From NCBI RefSeq assembly GCF_008831285.2, contig NC_045147.1, positions 5,620,334 to 5,684,333 of the forward strand: a stretch of 64,000 nucleotides of DNA. Reading direction: 5' to 3'. The notes beneath the pieces were generated by a model. That model searched no databases. It was given only the letters and a program-made list of their open reading frames with translations, and had not been told where the DNA came from. Positions 1-12,406 of the stretch are shown here, in pieces. The number at the start of each line of letters is the position of its first letter. Position 1 is the first letter of the stretch. This DNA comes from Nymphaea colorata. Lineage: Eukaryota > Streptophyta > Magnoliopsida > Nymphaeales > Nymphaeaceae. Made by a program: the position numbers and the translations under genes.

Positions 1-758
1 AACTAACCAAATATGAACCGTATAAAAGGGAGTAGATAACAAATTACAAAGATTTGAATCAATTGCTGTGGATGATAGCAAGCCCATGAACAAAACTCCA
101 AAAGACAACTGCTGATCTCTGCTACTTACGGCTGACTGTTGTTGTCCCCCCACATATGATCAACATAACACCATCCACGTCAAGTTGTTGCTATAATAGC
201 CTCCATGATCAGTAGATCATTTCTGCTCCACATGCCAAACTACACCCACAAACAACAGCTAAAGCCTCCACGATCAGCAGGTCATTTCTGCTCCACACGC
301 CAATCAGCAGCCTTCAAACAACATGACTCCACACACAACAGCAAAAGGGCAGATCTAATATATAACTTCAAAGGGCAGATCTGATTTATAACTTCACAGA
401 TCTTCTTCCACGACAGAAAAAAATAGAAAAAATCAGATCTGTTTAGGGCAGATATGATACAAGACTTCATAGATTTGCTTCCAACCAATCAGTAGAAAAT
501 CAGATCTAATCTTCCACGGCAGCAACGTCATCAAGGTTTCTCCGTGTCTTCCACGACAACAGCAACGCAAGGGTGCTAATCACGTTTCTACATGTTAAAC
601 ATGATTAGCCCCTTTTGCCAAACAGATTACTTGCTTTTCTTGAAATCAGTAGAAAAAAAATATAGACGTGAACCCTAACTTAGAGGAAGAGGCAAGAAAT
701 AAAAGAAGAAATGTGAAACCCTAGATAGCACAGTCCTAGGTCTAGGGCTCTGATACCA
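1..758 (-). mobile_element. 5' leader of a copia-type LTR retrotransposon (partial)
   Basis: This stretch lies immediately internal to a primer-binding site and LTR, so it should be the untranslated leader of a minus-strand LTR retrotransposon running off the left edge of the window. No gag-like reading frame was recognised in it. It contains short internally repeated phrases such as the paired phrases about a disinfecting 'cacgatcagcaggtcatttctgctccac' type (near 208-300), indicating small duplications. The assignment rests on the adjacent primer site and LTR rather than on coding sequence. Confidence 0.6.
746..758 (-). other. Primer-binding site for initiator tRNA-Met
   Basis: Read on the minus strand the 13 bases are TGGTATCAGAGCC, the standard primer site complementary to the 3' end of plant initiator methionine tRNA used by copia-type elements. 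It abuts the LTR with no spacer, as expected for a functional element. Confidence 0.88.
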
Positions 759-1040
759 TGTTATAGATTATTGAAGGAGACGAGAGAGAGATGTTGAGGA
801 AAGGAGAGGACTAGAGAGAGAGAGAGAGAGAGATAAGCCAAAGAGATTCACCATTAACGTAACCCTAATCTCCTTTTAAAGAGATTAGGGCTGGCGGTAC
901 AAACTTTACAAAGACAGTCCAACTACTATAAGAAAGTATTTAAAGACCTCCTCTCTAGCTTTCTAATATTTCAAAAACACTCTTTAACAACCATCTTCAA
1001 GGCTTTGAAAGACACTCACTAATTAGGTGGGTCTATCACA
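759..1040 (-). repeat. 5' LTR of the copia-type element
   Basis: On the minus strand the 282-bp segment begins TGTGATAGACCC and ends ATCTATAACA, giving the TG...CA termini of an LTR, and it ends exactly where the primer site starts. It contains a (GA)n tract at about 811-832. The partner LTR and the left target duplication lie outside the window, so insertion age cannot be judged. Confidence 0.8.
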
Positions 1041-1319
1041 TTCATGGTTCCACCATAACAAAGAGAATTCACAAATAAGAACATGAAAGAGATATGAAAT
1101 AGAAAAGATGACAAACAACGAAGAGCAAGAGCAAGATATTGAAACTTACAATTAGTTTGGACAATTTGAGGCCTCAACAAGTCACCACAACAAACCAAGT
1201 AAAAACTGGAATATAGAATATAATGCTTAGGGAAAAATAAAGTAGAAGAAAAAGAAGAATAGCTAGATGAAAGAGAGACTCACACCATCAACTGGGGCTG
1301 CTGGCCACAAAGCTTCATG

Positions 1320-2740
1320 CCACAACATGTCACATTTAGTTTTCGAAGGGTAGTGCAGATAGTTCAAACTTTCACAAATTAAATGACCATTTTACCTATC
1401 ATAAATGAGACTTGGAATTGGTTTTCCAAATGTCTTTCAAATTTAGGGGCCATGAACTATACCCGATCAAATCATATACCACAAGTGTCGAACACCATAA
1501 CCTATATCACCCCATGTTGTCTCCACCTAGGAAAATGAACATTTTATCTTTTATCACACCATTTTATCTGATTTTCCTCCAATTTTCTAAGAACAATAAT
1601 AGAAATCTTGAAAATTGCTTTACCCATGATCGATTAGAGTAACCTTTTATCACTACAAGTCTCCAAGGATCCTTAAAACAAGTTTACTGGCTTACATTTG
1701 GTTAGAAATGGTCCCGAAGTGGCCTAGTTCCCTAGTTTTCCATCATTTCTCATTATCAGAATGCTTGTACATGTGATTAGACCTATAACATGTTCTCTCT
1801 AGTTTTAACATAACATTTTCAGCTTCATTTTCAAATTTTAAGCTCAAATTTCAGTGTTAGAGCAACCATTTCTAGGAAATAGTGTCAGGTTTTTCTATTT
1901 TCACATATCTAATCACCATCCTTGCCTAGTTCGAGTGAGTCAGCCAAAATTGGGATATAGTCACATTCATTAGTGTTGGATCTGATTCTTCACTTCAATT
2001 CAAAAAATTCTATATTAAATTAAGCACAATTGCACTTTTCTAGCCATTCATGAAGTGTCCATGTTTAACCATTATCATTAGCGACTTCTAAACTAATTTT
2101 TCAGAGATCTAGAATTCAAATTCTCAATTCGAGCACACATATGGATTTAGTGTCATTCGAAGAGAGCATCAGTGTGTCACTTTTTATAAACAAGTTTGAA
2201 ATCCATGTCTTCCATTTTCCCCTTCACATTTCTATTTACAAGGTCAATTTTGAAAAACATGATTTTTTAAGGGCAAATTGCGGAATTTTTCAATCAAACC
2301 TAGGACACCTTTAGAATGAACTTACTCTACATCATAGTATGATCAGACTACCTACCCAGCCTCACAAAGCTTGGTTTTGCACACAAGGGCAAACTTGTCA
2401 TTTGTCTATGCATGCATTATTTTGTATTAACCTAAGTTTGGAATTACATGAACCAGTTCCATGCCAAACCAAATTTTTTATTTAGATCACAATCTAGATC
2501 TTTCCAAATCCATATAATGATCTAAAATTGTATCTAAATCTAGGTTTAGATTCGAAGTTACTAGATGCTGATATATGTCACGATCTTCTTCAATCTTCCA
2601 CTCTTTGAGAACACATGTCACCTTCCCATTGAATCTCCCACATTCAAGGACATCTGTCACCATACTATCTGATCTTCTACTCTCCAAAGGGATACTAACA
2701 ATGTTCAAATGGAACATAACTTTGTACAAAATGTTGGATT
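1320..2740. repeat. Retroelement-derived repeat A, copy 1
   Basis: Non-coding segment that aligns by eye in the same order and orientation with 3560-5300. Landmarks include a block on a 'paper-like' phrase order: 'aggggccatgaac' (1445) matching 'aggggcaatgaac' (3653), 'tgtctccacctagg' (1517) matching 'tatcaccacctagg' (3735), and 'ttgaaaaacatgattttt' (2248) matching 'ttgaaaaatgtgattttt' (4499). Divergence and indels are considerable, so the duplication is old. No open frame resembles gag or pol. Confidence 0.65.
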
Positions 2741-3560
2741 TTACATGAACTCGCCCTTGTGGATAAATAATTTTTAGAACTCATCCTTCATGAGCACACA
2801 ATGTTGAAAACTCTCTCACAGCCACCCAATGTCTTGAACAAGAAACTATCACAGTATTTTCCTAGTTTTCTAACCGGGACATATTTATTTTTAAATTATA
2901 CTAGAGGTTTTGTCCTCGAATTTCACAAGACCTAAAAGGTTACTAAAACTAGGAACTCTTATGAATATCAATTTGCCATTTATGTAAACCAAAAACTTTC
3001 CATATGCTGGAGTATTTTATTTTATTTGGTGTGCCTTGTTTTGCCACTAAGCATGACTATGTATCAACTTTGTAGCAAAGATTCTATAGACATCCCAAAA
3101 ATATCTTTGCACAAAATGTTGGACTTCACATGAACTCATCCCCATGGATAAACAATGTTAGAACTTATCCTTCACGAACACACAATGTTGAGAACTCACT
3201 CTCACAGGCACACAACGTCTTGAACAAGAAACGTTTCATAGTGTTTTCCTAGTTTTCTAACTAAGGCATCGTTGTTTTTCAAGAACATAGAGGTTTTGGC
3301 CTCAAATTTCCACAAGACCAAAAAGTTTCTTAAAATCAAGAACGCTTAAGAATATCAATTTCTTTATTTTTTCAAGAACAACATAGGCTTTTTCCTCTGA
3401 TTTTCACAAGTTCTAAAAGGTTCTTAAAACCAGAAACTCTTAAGAATATCAATTTGTGGCTTTTGTAAACCAAGAACTTTCCATATATTGGGACATTTTA
3501 TTTTATTTGGTGTGTCTCGTTTTTGCCACTAAGCATGGCCTTGTACCAGCTTAGTAGCAA
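2740..3560. repeat. Two diverged tandem copies of a roughly 380-bp unit
   Basis: The segment from about 2740 ('ggattttacatgaactcgcc') recurs from about 3121 ('ggacttcacatgaactcatc'). Several blocks are shared in order: the 'cacacaatgttga' motif, the 'cctagttttctaac' motif, the 'aatatcaattt' motif and the 'attttattttatttggtgtg' block at 3015 and 3495. It lies between repeat A copies 1 and 2. Confidence 0.65.
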
Positions 3561-5368
3561 AAAGGGTCATCTGTAGATAACTCAAATTTTCACAAATCAA
3601 ATGATTGTTTTACCCCTCATAAATGGGACTTTGAACTGATTTTCTAAAGGACTTTAGTTTGTAGGGGCAATGAACCACACCAAATCAGATCATATACCCT
3701 AGGTATCAAACACTAGAACCCAGACTACCCTAGGTTATCACCACCTAGGAAAATGACTGTATTGTCCAAGATCACACCATTTTTTCCCAATTTTCTTTTA
3801 TTTTCCCAGAATAGTCATGTAAATCTTTAGAATTACTTTACGCATGATCAATTAGAGCAATCTCCATCTTTACAAGTCAGCATGTATTCTTAGAAGAAGT
3901 TTACTGGCTTACTTTTGGTTAGAAATGGTCCAAAAAATGACCCATTTCTCAAGTTTTCCACCATTTCTCATCATTGGAACACATGTAGACCTGATTAGAC
4001 CCATAATGGATTCTCTCTAGTGTTAGCAGAGTATTTTCAGCCTTAGTTTTAGCTTCATTTTCAGATTTCAAGCTCAAATTTTAGTGCTAGAACAACAATT
4101 TCTAGGAAATGGTGCCCAATTTCTTCATTTTCACATATCTGATCACCATTTTCTGCTCAGTTCAAGCGAATCAACCTGGGTTGAGGTAGGATCACATTCT
4201 TTAGGCTGGATTTGACTATTGTGAACTTCAATTTGAACAAATATATCTCAGATTGAACACAATTGTAGTTTTCTAGTCATTCCTAGAGCATCCATGTCCA
4301 AACATTGTCATTAGTGACTTCTTAGCTAATTTTTAAGAGATTTAGAATGTAAATTCTCATTATAAGTGTACGGATGGATTCAACATCACTCGAACACAGT
4401 ATCTATCTGTCCACTTCCCACAGGCAGGGTGAAAAACCATGTTTTTCATTTTTACCCTTCACATTTCCATTTATGGGGTAAATTTTAGCTCGGTCAATTT
4501 TGAAAAATGTGATTTTTCAATGGCAAATTGAGAAATTTTTCAGTCAAACCTGGCGTGCCATTACATTGAACACAATCTATGTCATAGTATGGCCAAACTA
4601 CCTATCCAGCCTCGCAGAGCCCATTTTTGTATTCAAGGGCAAAATTTGTCATTTGTACATGCATGCATTACTTTGTATTAACCTAAGTTTGGAACTACAT
4701 GAACGAAGTTTAGGATGCGTCGAGGCTAGAATTGAGCATTGTAAGGCTCATGCAGGGTCTGAGCCTACTTATAACTAAATTCAACCAGGCAGGAAGCTAG
4801 CTGAACCTGTTTGACTAGAACAGAACCCAGTTTGATTTGAGTATAGTCTGACCTATGTCTAGATAAATCAAGACCAAGATCAAGCCCAGATCTACCTCCT
4901 GAACATTGAGTCTAAGCCCACAAGTCCCACACTGAGCTTAGTTTGCACACCCAGCTTGATTCAGATCTATAATCTACTTTGATTGAGATCCAAAACTTGA
5001 CTTCAGATCTTCAGACCTAAATTGCTCAATCTAGATCTCGATCTAGACTCTTAAAATTTCAATGTAGAACTTTCCAAATCCAAATAACAATATAAACCTA
5101 TATATGAATACAAGGTTTATATTCAAAGTTACTAGATGTTGACATGTCATGATCCTATTTAATCTTTCACTCTTCAAGGATACATGTTACACTCCTATTG
5201 TCTCCAACTTTCAAGGACAAGTGTCACCTTCTTATTTTATCTTCCACATTCAAAGGACACATGTCACAATCCTAAGAGCCCATCATATTTGGGACTCTTC
5301 CACTCTTAGCTTCTTGATACTAGGCACAATGTTGAAGAATCCTTTACATTTGAGACTCTCTAATTCCC
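3560..5368. repeat. Retroelement-derived repeat A, copy 2
   Basis: Second copy of repeat A, colinear with 1320-2740 but longer. An extra segment at about 4690-5040, rich in ACCTAG and AGATCT words, has no counterpart in copy 1. Alignment resumes with 'ctttccaaatcc' at 5071 against 2497. It ends upstream of a TATA-like sequence at 5369, consistent with LTR-type promoter sequence. No coding potential recognised. Confidence 0.55.
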
Positions 5369-5376
5369 TATAAATA
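5369..5376 (+). promoter_or_regulatory. TATA-box-like sequence in retroelement-derived DNA
   Basis: The sequence reads TATAAATA in the context CCCTATAAATAGACGG, a strong plant TATA-box match. It is followed by a purine-rich stretch and a (TC)n tract, resembling the promoter part of an LTR. A similar arrangement, CCTATAAATAGAGG followed by pyrimidine-rich sequence, occurs at 42547. No gene downstream was recognised. Confidence 0.45.
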
Positions 5377-5505
5377 GACGGAGCAAAAAAGGAGACGTCC
5401 CATCAGGAGACCCACTCTCTCCCCCCATGGAGGATGCACCAGATTTGGGAAGAAGCCTCTATTGTAGCCCACGTCCAAATAAGGAGAGGAAGAAGAAGTC
5501 GAGTA

Positions 5506-5509
<4 letters not shown>

Positions 5510-5550
<41 letters not shown>
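5510..5550. repeat. (TC)n microsatellite
   Basis: Uninterrupted CT/TC dinucleotide tract of about 20 units. Confidence 0.95.
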
Positions 5551-5552
<2 letters not shown>

Positions 5553-8160
5553 GTCATGTATATTTATGATTTATATTATTTTCATTCGTGTTCACCATAG
5601 TCATGTTGAAATTAAAGGTTTGCAAGCTTTAGCTTGTAACATTTGAGATTTTTGTACGTTTTTAGCATTAGAGATATAACTTTTGAGTTCATACAAAATT
5701 CAGAATTGTAGAAATTCCAAAATTTGCTTCACTTCAGAATGCTATATTTCTTTAACCAAAAGCCATATTGACAATCTATAAAAAGACTTGTTTATTCTAT
5801 ATGTCAAGTTTGTTTTTCTTAAATTTCATCAAATTCTATGGCTTGTTTGGTCCTATATTTGGTAATTTTTCCAAAGTTTGTTTTCTACAACTTCTAACTG
5901 CAAAAATTGGGTCACAAAATGTGTCTAAGTTGCAAATTTCATAACTTCTGATTGGTTACTTTGATTTGTGTCCAGTAAATACCAGAATTTTTATCTCTGT
6001 GTCTAGTTTCTTTCCACCTAATTTCAGCCAATTCAAAATAGATTTGATTGGTCATTTAGGTGCTTTAATCAAGACTATTTTTCTGCCAACTTTACTATTT
6101 AATTATTTTCAAAATTTTCAATTCATGTTGATACTCTGTTATATAGAAAATCTACAGACTAAATTTTAGGAAAAACCTAGTTGATTTGATACTCTTTCTG
6201 TTGTTCCAAATTTAGTCAAGGAGTCATGAAATCAGTTTTCTTGCTATTATTTTATGTTGTTTATATTTCTACTACGGGTTCTCAAAGTCATAATTTTTTT
6301 TACCCATGCATGTTTTTCTGATCTGTAAACTTCGGATGATTCTCTATTGTACAGGGAGTCCACAAACCAAATTTCAGATCAATCATAATTAATTTAATAG
6401 GATTTTGGTTGGACCAAATGTACCTCTTTAATCTATTTTATACAATTTTTGTAATTTCTGATTTTTGTCATAGCTTTCTAGTTCTCTACCTTTTAGATCT
6501 TAAATGGTTTTCCAAATCTATCACTTGGAGTTGATTGTGTCATGTGCAGAGAGTCTTCTTACCAAATTTCATAACAACCTAACATGGTTAACCTAGTTTT
6601 TCAATCTGTCAAAGTCACCTACCTAGTCAAATTGTCATGTTTTCCAAAGCCAAATTTTCATGTTTCAGCTTGTTATCCAAGGTTCAATTTGATTTGAAAG
6701 TTTTAACTTTGATTTCTATCATATTTTAAACATATTTAGGTTTTGTAACATGCCCTAACTCTAGTCGAAGGTGCCTAGGCTTACAAATCATAATTTAACA
6801 TGTTAGTTTACATTCTTGTTATTATGCATATCGCATTTGATTTTTAACATTATAATGATCATTTGATTTCAAATTTGCTTTTGGATTCATAAAGGAATTC
6901 AAGCTATGTCAACATGTGCCTCAAGAGAATAGTCATTGCACATGTATTCATGTTCTAGCTTGGCTTCTACATGGGTTCAATTTTCAAATCATGCATGCTA
7001 GAATTAGACGTTTTGATATGTTCTATAATATTTGGATTGCCTTCATGCTTTTTACTTTGACTTGTGCACCTAGGGTTAAGTCCATATGAGAATCAAGTCA
7101 GGCTACACGCATGTGATAGTAGTCCTTTCATAAACTTGATATGAACTGACTTTCATAATGACTCACATTTTCAAAAACATAGTCTTGAACTACACATTTA
7201 CAGAATTCAACCACTTTTCAACCTGTTTGCACTAGGTTCGGACATGATTGAGATCTAAATCATAAACTGAACCTAATAAAAAAAACATTTGGTTTACTCA
7301 ATGCCTTAATCAAGACGTAGCATCGAGCCTACTAATAACCCATGTCGGAATCCAGTTAAAACCTTGATCCTAGAGAGGTTCACCTGAATCTTTTTTTTTA
7401 AGCTAGATAGGTCGTGTGAGCTAAAAATGGATCCAAACCTTGTGAAATGAATTTTAAACTTTCTTGAATCCAGATTTAAAAATTGGATCTTAATTTGGAT
7501 ACTACATTTGAAGTATCAAATCTCGATTTCAAGAAACTTGGATCATGATTTTATCTTACACAGAATTAGATCTCAATTTATATTTTATATATTGTATATA
7601 GAAATTTGGATCTTAGATCATGGAATTTGGATCATGATAGGATTAGATCCTAATTTAGATTTTGGATTTTAGATCAACACAATATTTGGACTCAAATCTC
7701 ACATTTTATAAGTTTGGATTTTAGAATTGAACGTAGAATTAAATCCCAACCTGAGTTGACCCCTTAGATCCAAAACCCTAATTTCAAACCTTTAGTTTTA
7801 GATCTTCAAATTCGATCACCAAGAGCAAATTTGTATTGTTCGTGAATCAGACCTTAATCTCAGATTTGGATCAAATCAGATCATAGACTTCTTGAGGTCC
7901 ACAACCCAAAGATCTTAGAAGCCTGATCTCAGTTATATTGGACCATGTTTTCAAGCATTCATATTAGATTTAGGAACTGTTGCATGGATGGATGATGATA
8001 CGGATCATGAACTACATCCTAGGGTGCTGCATATGTATTCCTTCAATTCTTGAACTCCAATTTCTGATGATTCATAGATTTTGCAAAATTTTGTTTTTTT
8101 TTCATAGCTAGAGTACGTTAGGATCTAGACAACAGTCATAACTTAGAATCTCGAACATTT
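5551..8160. other. Non-coding, AT-rich, retroelement-derived DNA
   Basis: No gene was recognised. The right part (about 7440-7960) is dense in GATCT, GGATC and TTAGATC words. The same texture recurs at 9040-9240, 31400-31570, 38400-38530 and 42220-42420, suggesting that these segments derive from one retroelement family. Confidence 0.5.
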
Positions 8161-8167
8161 AGTCTAG

Positions 8168-8290
8168 TAATAGATCTGATTACCCTTGGTAAAGGCACCA
8201 GGGATGGCCAAATCTCATACCAACAGGTTGATTCTTATCTCTCTTAATTTTCCACAACAGACAAGACAAGTAAATTTTTCTTTATTTTTT
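8168..8290 (-). repeat. Shared retroelement module, copy 1
   Basis: On the minus strand this contains a 'tgttgtggaaaattaagagaga' type block followed by 'ccctggtgcctttaccaaggg'. The same two blocks in the same order occur at 9790-9900 (minus) and at 37725-37825 (plus). The function is unknown; it may lie near an LTR boundary. Confidence 0.5.
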
Positions 8291-9789
8291 TCATATGAAA
8301 ATCATTTGCAAGTTTGCATGTAAAAATACAATGAAGTTGCAAACCAAGTCAAAGCTGGAGGCAAGAACAAAACACTTCTAGAAATAAGCAAAGAAGAAAA
8401 AGAAGAAGAATATAGAGAGGAGAAGGAGATATAGAGAGACTCACCGCTCAAGCCGTAAATAGGAGGCTTGCCAGTTGTAGATGGCAACTCAAGCTTTGCT
8501 AGCAGCTTCCAATGCTAGAGCATGAAAAGTGAAAAGGGAGATCAGTTCTCTTAATCTCTGGTTCAAATACTCTACTTGTTCAATTTATTCCAATGGAAGG
8601 GGCTGCGCTAGATGCCACCAGCTGCCATACATCACTAGCCACCAAATATCGCCTGCCTACTTATGAAAAAGTCTCTACGGGAAGGTACATCACTAAAAAT
8701 CAACAGTTATTGAGGATCAATCAACAGTTTTGACTTTTTTTTTTTCCTTACACATGGGTTACTTGACACTTGACACCAATTGTAGAACACCCAACTTTTA
8801 CGCTATTGTCTTAAGTACGTGCCTCACATGAAAGGAAGAACTCTTAGCACACTTATTCATGTTTACTCCACAATATTTGATGGCCATTGAAGTCCTCAGG
8901 TTGCAGTTATGCTAAAGTAGGAAATATTTTGGCTTACCATTTTACTTCACTTTAATTTTATGAATTAGTTTAAATTTGTATTTTTCCTCTCCTTAATTTT
9001 AAGGATTAATTTTAGACTAAACGTTCATGTTTTCCTGGATCTTGAATCATGTAATCGGATCTCAAATCTTAGAATTTGGATCTAGGATTTTAGGCTTTGG
9101 ATTTTGAATCAGATTTCAAAAATGAGTCTTCAATGGTAAATCTTAGATTATGGATTATGGATTTTGGATTTTGGATTTCAGATCATAGATCTTAGATCTT
9201 AGATCTTGAATCTTGGATCAAATTTCAAAGCTAATAAATATTTGATCATAAATCTTATACCAATTTCCATAGAATCTGCTCAAATATAAGATGTTAGATC
9301 ACACAATTATCAAATTTGGATACGTTTCTTTAGAATTTGGATGCTAAATAAAATTTATTAGATCTTTAACCTTGGATTTTGGTTCATGAATCCCAATAAC
9401 ATGATATGACATCTTGAATTTCCATAACATCTCTCATTTCAATTAATAGAACAAGAATCATAACAAATCTCTTAAATTATGATTACAAGTCCTAGATTCG
9501 AATCTAGGTTCCTTTTAATAGGTCAATGTCCTAGACCCCAATCCTAGTAGAGGCTCCAAGTCTATATGACTTAGTTTTCTTATGAATAATATTAGATTTA
9601 GGGCATCGATATGCATTGATATATGATGATTCAGAAATAGAACAAACATTGGATGAAGTTCTCCTTCTTCATCAGTCTACTTCTAACATCTATTCAGATT
9701 TCAAAACAGACATGATTTCAAAATTAGGATACGTTTAATTTCTTAGATTGTGGACAACTTTTAAACTTAGGAAGTGGAACATTTCAGTC
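8291..9789. other. Unassigned non-coding stretch
   Basis: No gene recognised. The stretch at 9040-9240 consists of degenerate TTAGATC/GGATTTTGGATT words. The short open frames around 8302-8487 are purine-rich artefacts with no family resemblance. Confidence 0.5.
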
Positions 9790-9900
9790 TAGTCTTTGGT
9801 CTGATTACTCCTGATAAAAGGTGTCAAGAACGGTTAGACCTCAGATTGATAGATTGGGTTCCATCTCTCCAAATTCCACACAAGGAAAATGGAGGCGAGT
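9790..9900 (-). repeat. Shared retroelement module, copy 2
   Basis: Minus-strand relative of the module at 8168-8290 and 37725-37825. It contains 'ttgtgtggaatttggagaga', then about 50 bp, then 'gacaccttttatcaggagta'. More diverged than the other two copies in the second block. Confidence 0.45.
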
Positions 9901-12100
9901 ATAAGTAATTACATCTGATATATTATGGTCTGCATGTAAGTTTGAAAAATTTTATATGTAAACAACCCAAAAATATGCAGGGGTTCGAGCTATAATAAAA
10001 AAGCTATTGATGCTTTCTTTCTGCAACTCCATTTTGTTGAGAGGTACGTAGAAAGGTGAATGGAAGTCGAATTCCATTTTCAAAGTAAAATTGTAGTAAT
10101 ATTAAGGACCTAAACTCAACAGCACTGGAACAGACTTAACAATGAAATCAAACAAAGTTTTTATTTCAATAATGAATTGTCTTTACGAAGGAGATAAATG
10201 GAGGACAATAAAGAGCCCAAAGCTGGAGGCATAGAGGGGAGAGGCTGCATAGACACAATGGAATGGAGTGAAGATGAGAGACATGAGTGAAGATGAGAGA
10301 CATGTAAGGTTTGCTTTTGGCGAACAAAAAAGGTAGACAGCAAGTGAGAGAGGCAAGCAAATTACAAGACATTGAATAGAATGGGGAACTATTTGTCGCC
10401 AAGTCTACAAAACAGCAAGAAAGGAAATACAAGCACATAGATGAAAATTATAGGAAAATGTGAGATTTTAGAGGCAGATACCAAACCTGTGTTAAGGATA
10501 CGTTTATGCCGACACATGATGTGCTCTATGTGTTGGGAATAGCATGGTGTTAAAGGACAAATTTGGTGAAGTGTGCCATACTCTAGCAAACATGAAAGAC
10601 GAAATCGGATTGATAAATTAAATAGGTCCGATCCGTTGACATCCACTGATGATGGCGACTTCCTCAGGCCAGTGGTTGACAGCAAAGCCTTGGGACTGCC
10701 AAAACCGGTCGCAAAATGTAGCAAAAAAATATCTTCCATCGAACAAAGTTTTCTATTGGAAAAATCTACTTCATTTAATGCATGGTTCTGATCTGCCAAC
10801 ACATTTCACGCCCACAGTTTCAGTTTCTCGGTGTACCCCCTTTGGAAACGGTTCAGCTTGAAACCAAAGGATGTTTACATGGTCTCAAAGGCTCAAAAAT
10901 TGGGAAGAGTACTCAAAAGTTGATTACTTCGTTTAGTGCTTCATGATAAGGACAAAATATCAGCATACTACTTCATTTCTTAAAAAATCAGATTTTTGAA
11001 GATTGATAATATGCCAACTTGGTAATTGCTTTTGCCGCATAAACCTCTTTGGCATTCTTGGTTTCTTGTCTATATTCTTCCCATATATTCACTTGTGGTG
11101 CATTTAAGATAAGGGGAGACCTAAAAGGAAAGTGCAACTAGTGAGACCTACGTATATCAAATGCTTCTCCTGTTGATAGGTATGTAATAAAAGACATAAT
11201 TACAAGTGGCTGTATAACTTTTGAAGCTGCTTAGCATTTGAAAAGCCATAAATAAACAATTAAGCTTACAAAATAACTCAGAAACAACATGCCTGAATGG
11301 TGAAAAACATTAAAGCATGTTTAAGAAAACAGTTTCACACCTAAAAACTAAAATAAATTTTAATAAAGAGCTTTCTCAATCTTTGTCTCTGTTTAGTTTC
11401 CTTTTAAATATTTCACCCATCTTCCAGCTGCGATTCTAAAGATACAAGGCAGAATATATAAAAGTTATTGGGAAGTCGGCTTGAAAAATATGGAAATGAT
11501 CTAGTAGAAATGTTTATTTAATAACTTTTTTTTTAAAAAAAGTTTCTGAAGTACATTTTAACATTTTCAGAGATGAAGCAGCTACGTATAATTTGTCAAT
11601 ATTTAGTGTATTTGTAAATATTATAAAAAATTGTATGGACATTTTTTTAAGAGGTTGAATAATGATTAAAAACGGTTTCAAAATTGGACAGAATTTTCAA
11701 GTATCTTCTCATTTCTTAAATGTAAACAAGTTTGAGGTAAAAAAAGATATCGGTAGAAAATTAAGTGATAAAGTGAACGAAAAAAAGGGTCAGAAAAATA
11801 AAGGGTAAACAAAGCCGTTTCAATTCCAAATTTATGCCGAAGTCGTTAAAAAGAAAAAACAAAAGAGGGTCCATGGTTAAAATGGATAAACATAGGCCAA
11901 ATACATGAGCTTGTTGCAGAATGGTTAAAAAATTTATCAACCATCCACCCCACATTTGAATTTCTTTAAACAATGTTAGATATATCCTAAATAGTATTAT
12001 ATATATTGTTCATTGTGATATAAAGAGACAGGAAGCGGCGCATTTGAATTTCCCCAAATAATATTATTTATGACTAGCTCATGGTGGTAAGGGGACGGAA
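9901..12100. other. Unassigned stretch upstream of the COR27-like gene
   Basis: No convincing gene. Around 10389-10860 reading frames of 70-137 codons are open on both strands. The base composition there is less AT-rich than the surroundings, but no protein family was recognised and no splice structure could be proposed. 11500-12000 is very AT-rich. Confidence 0.5.
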
Positions 12101-12155
12101 AGAGATGAGGTCCGTTTCTATGTGCGGAGGCAAAAAAATGAGATCTTTCCACGCC

Positions 12156-12161
12156 CACGTG
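12156..12161 (+). promoter_or_regulatory. G-box, distal
   Basis: CACGTG in the context GCCCACGTGTTG, about 245 bp upstream of the proposed start codon. G-boxes bind bZIP factors such as HY5 and bHLH factors such as PIFs; here that role is inferred from the motif and the downstream gene family. Confidence 0.6.
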
Positions 12162-12244
12162 TTGACGAATGGTTCACTGGCCCCCGCTGAGTGGGCACCG
12201 CCAACGTGTCTTTGGATAGCTTCAACGGCGTTGGATGCAGCTCA

Positions 12245-12253
12245 AAAATATCT
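12245..12253 (+). promoter_or_regulatory. Evening element, forward
   Basis: Exact AAAATATCT, the evening element bound by the clock MYB proteins CCA1, LHY and RVE8 in Arabidopsis. It lies about 154 bp upstream of the start codon and forms an inverted pair with the copy at 12261. Confidence 0.75.
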
Positions 12254-12260
12254 GCGTACG

Positions 12261-12269
12261 AGATATTTT
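12261..12269 (-). promoter_or_regulatory. Evening element, reverse
   Basis: AGATATTTT, an exact reverse complement of the evening element. It is separated by 7 bp from the forward copy, so the two form a near-palindrome. The COR27 and COR28 promoters of Arabidopsis are known to use evening elements for cold and clock responses. Confidence 0.75.
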
Positions 12270-12278
12270 TCGGTACTG

Positions 12279-12286
12279 ACGTGGCA
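12279..12286 (+). promoter_or_regulatory. ACGT-core (ABRE-like) element
   Basis: GACGTGGC contains the ACGTGGC core typical of ABA-responsive bZIP sites. It sits between the evening elements and the proximal G-box. Confidence 0.45.
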
Positions 12287-12303
12287 TGGTATGACATAGG
12301 CGC

Positions 12304-12309
12304 CACGTG
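12304..12309 (+). promoter_or_regulatory. G-box, proximal
   Basis: CACGTG in the context GCCACGTGTA, about 100 bp upstream of the start codon. Together with the evening elements it forms a compact light/clock module of about 65 bp. Confidence 0.7.
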
Positions 12310-12330
12310 TAAAGAGATGCCAGCTGGAAC

Positions 12331-12337
12331 TATATTA
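12331..12337 (+). promoter_or_regulatory. Possible TATA box of the COR27-like gene
   Basis: TATATTA lies about 76 bp upstream of the proposed ATG, with a pyrimidine-rich CTCTCT leader (12371-12382) between them. The spacing would give a leader of roughly 45 nt. The match to the TATA consensus is imperfect. Confidence 0.4.
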
Positions 12338-12406
12338 CGTGCTCCTCTCCCTCCTTCCCTCGACAAAGTCTCTCTCTCTCTCAGGCGCGCGCTTCGGGAG
12401 ACAACC

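Noticed and set aside
10389-10860. Overlapping open frames on both strands (up to 137 codons)
   Set aside because: No recognisable domain, no consistent splice sites and no start context; recorded only as unassigned DNA.
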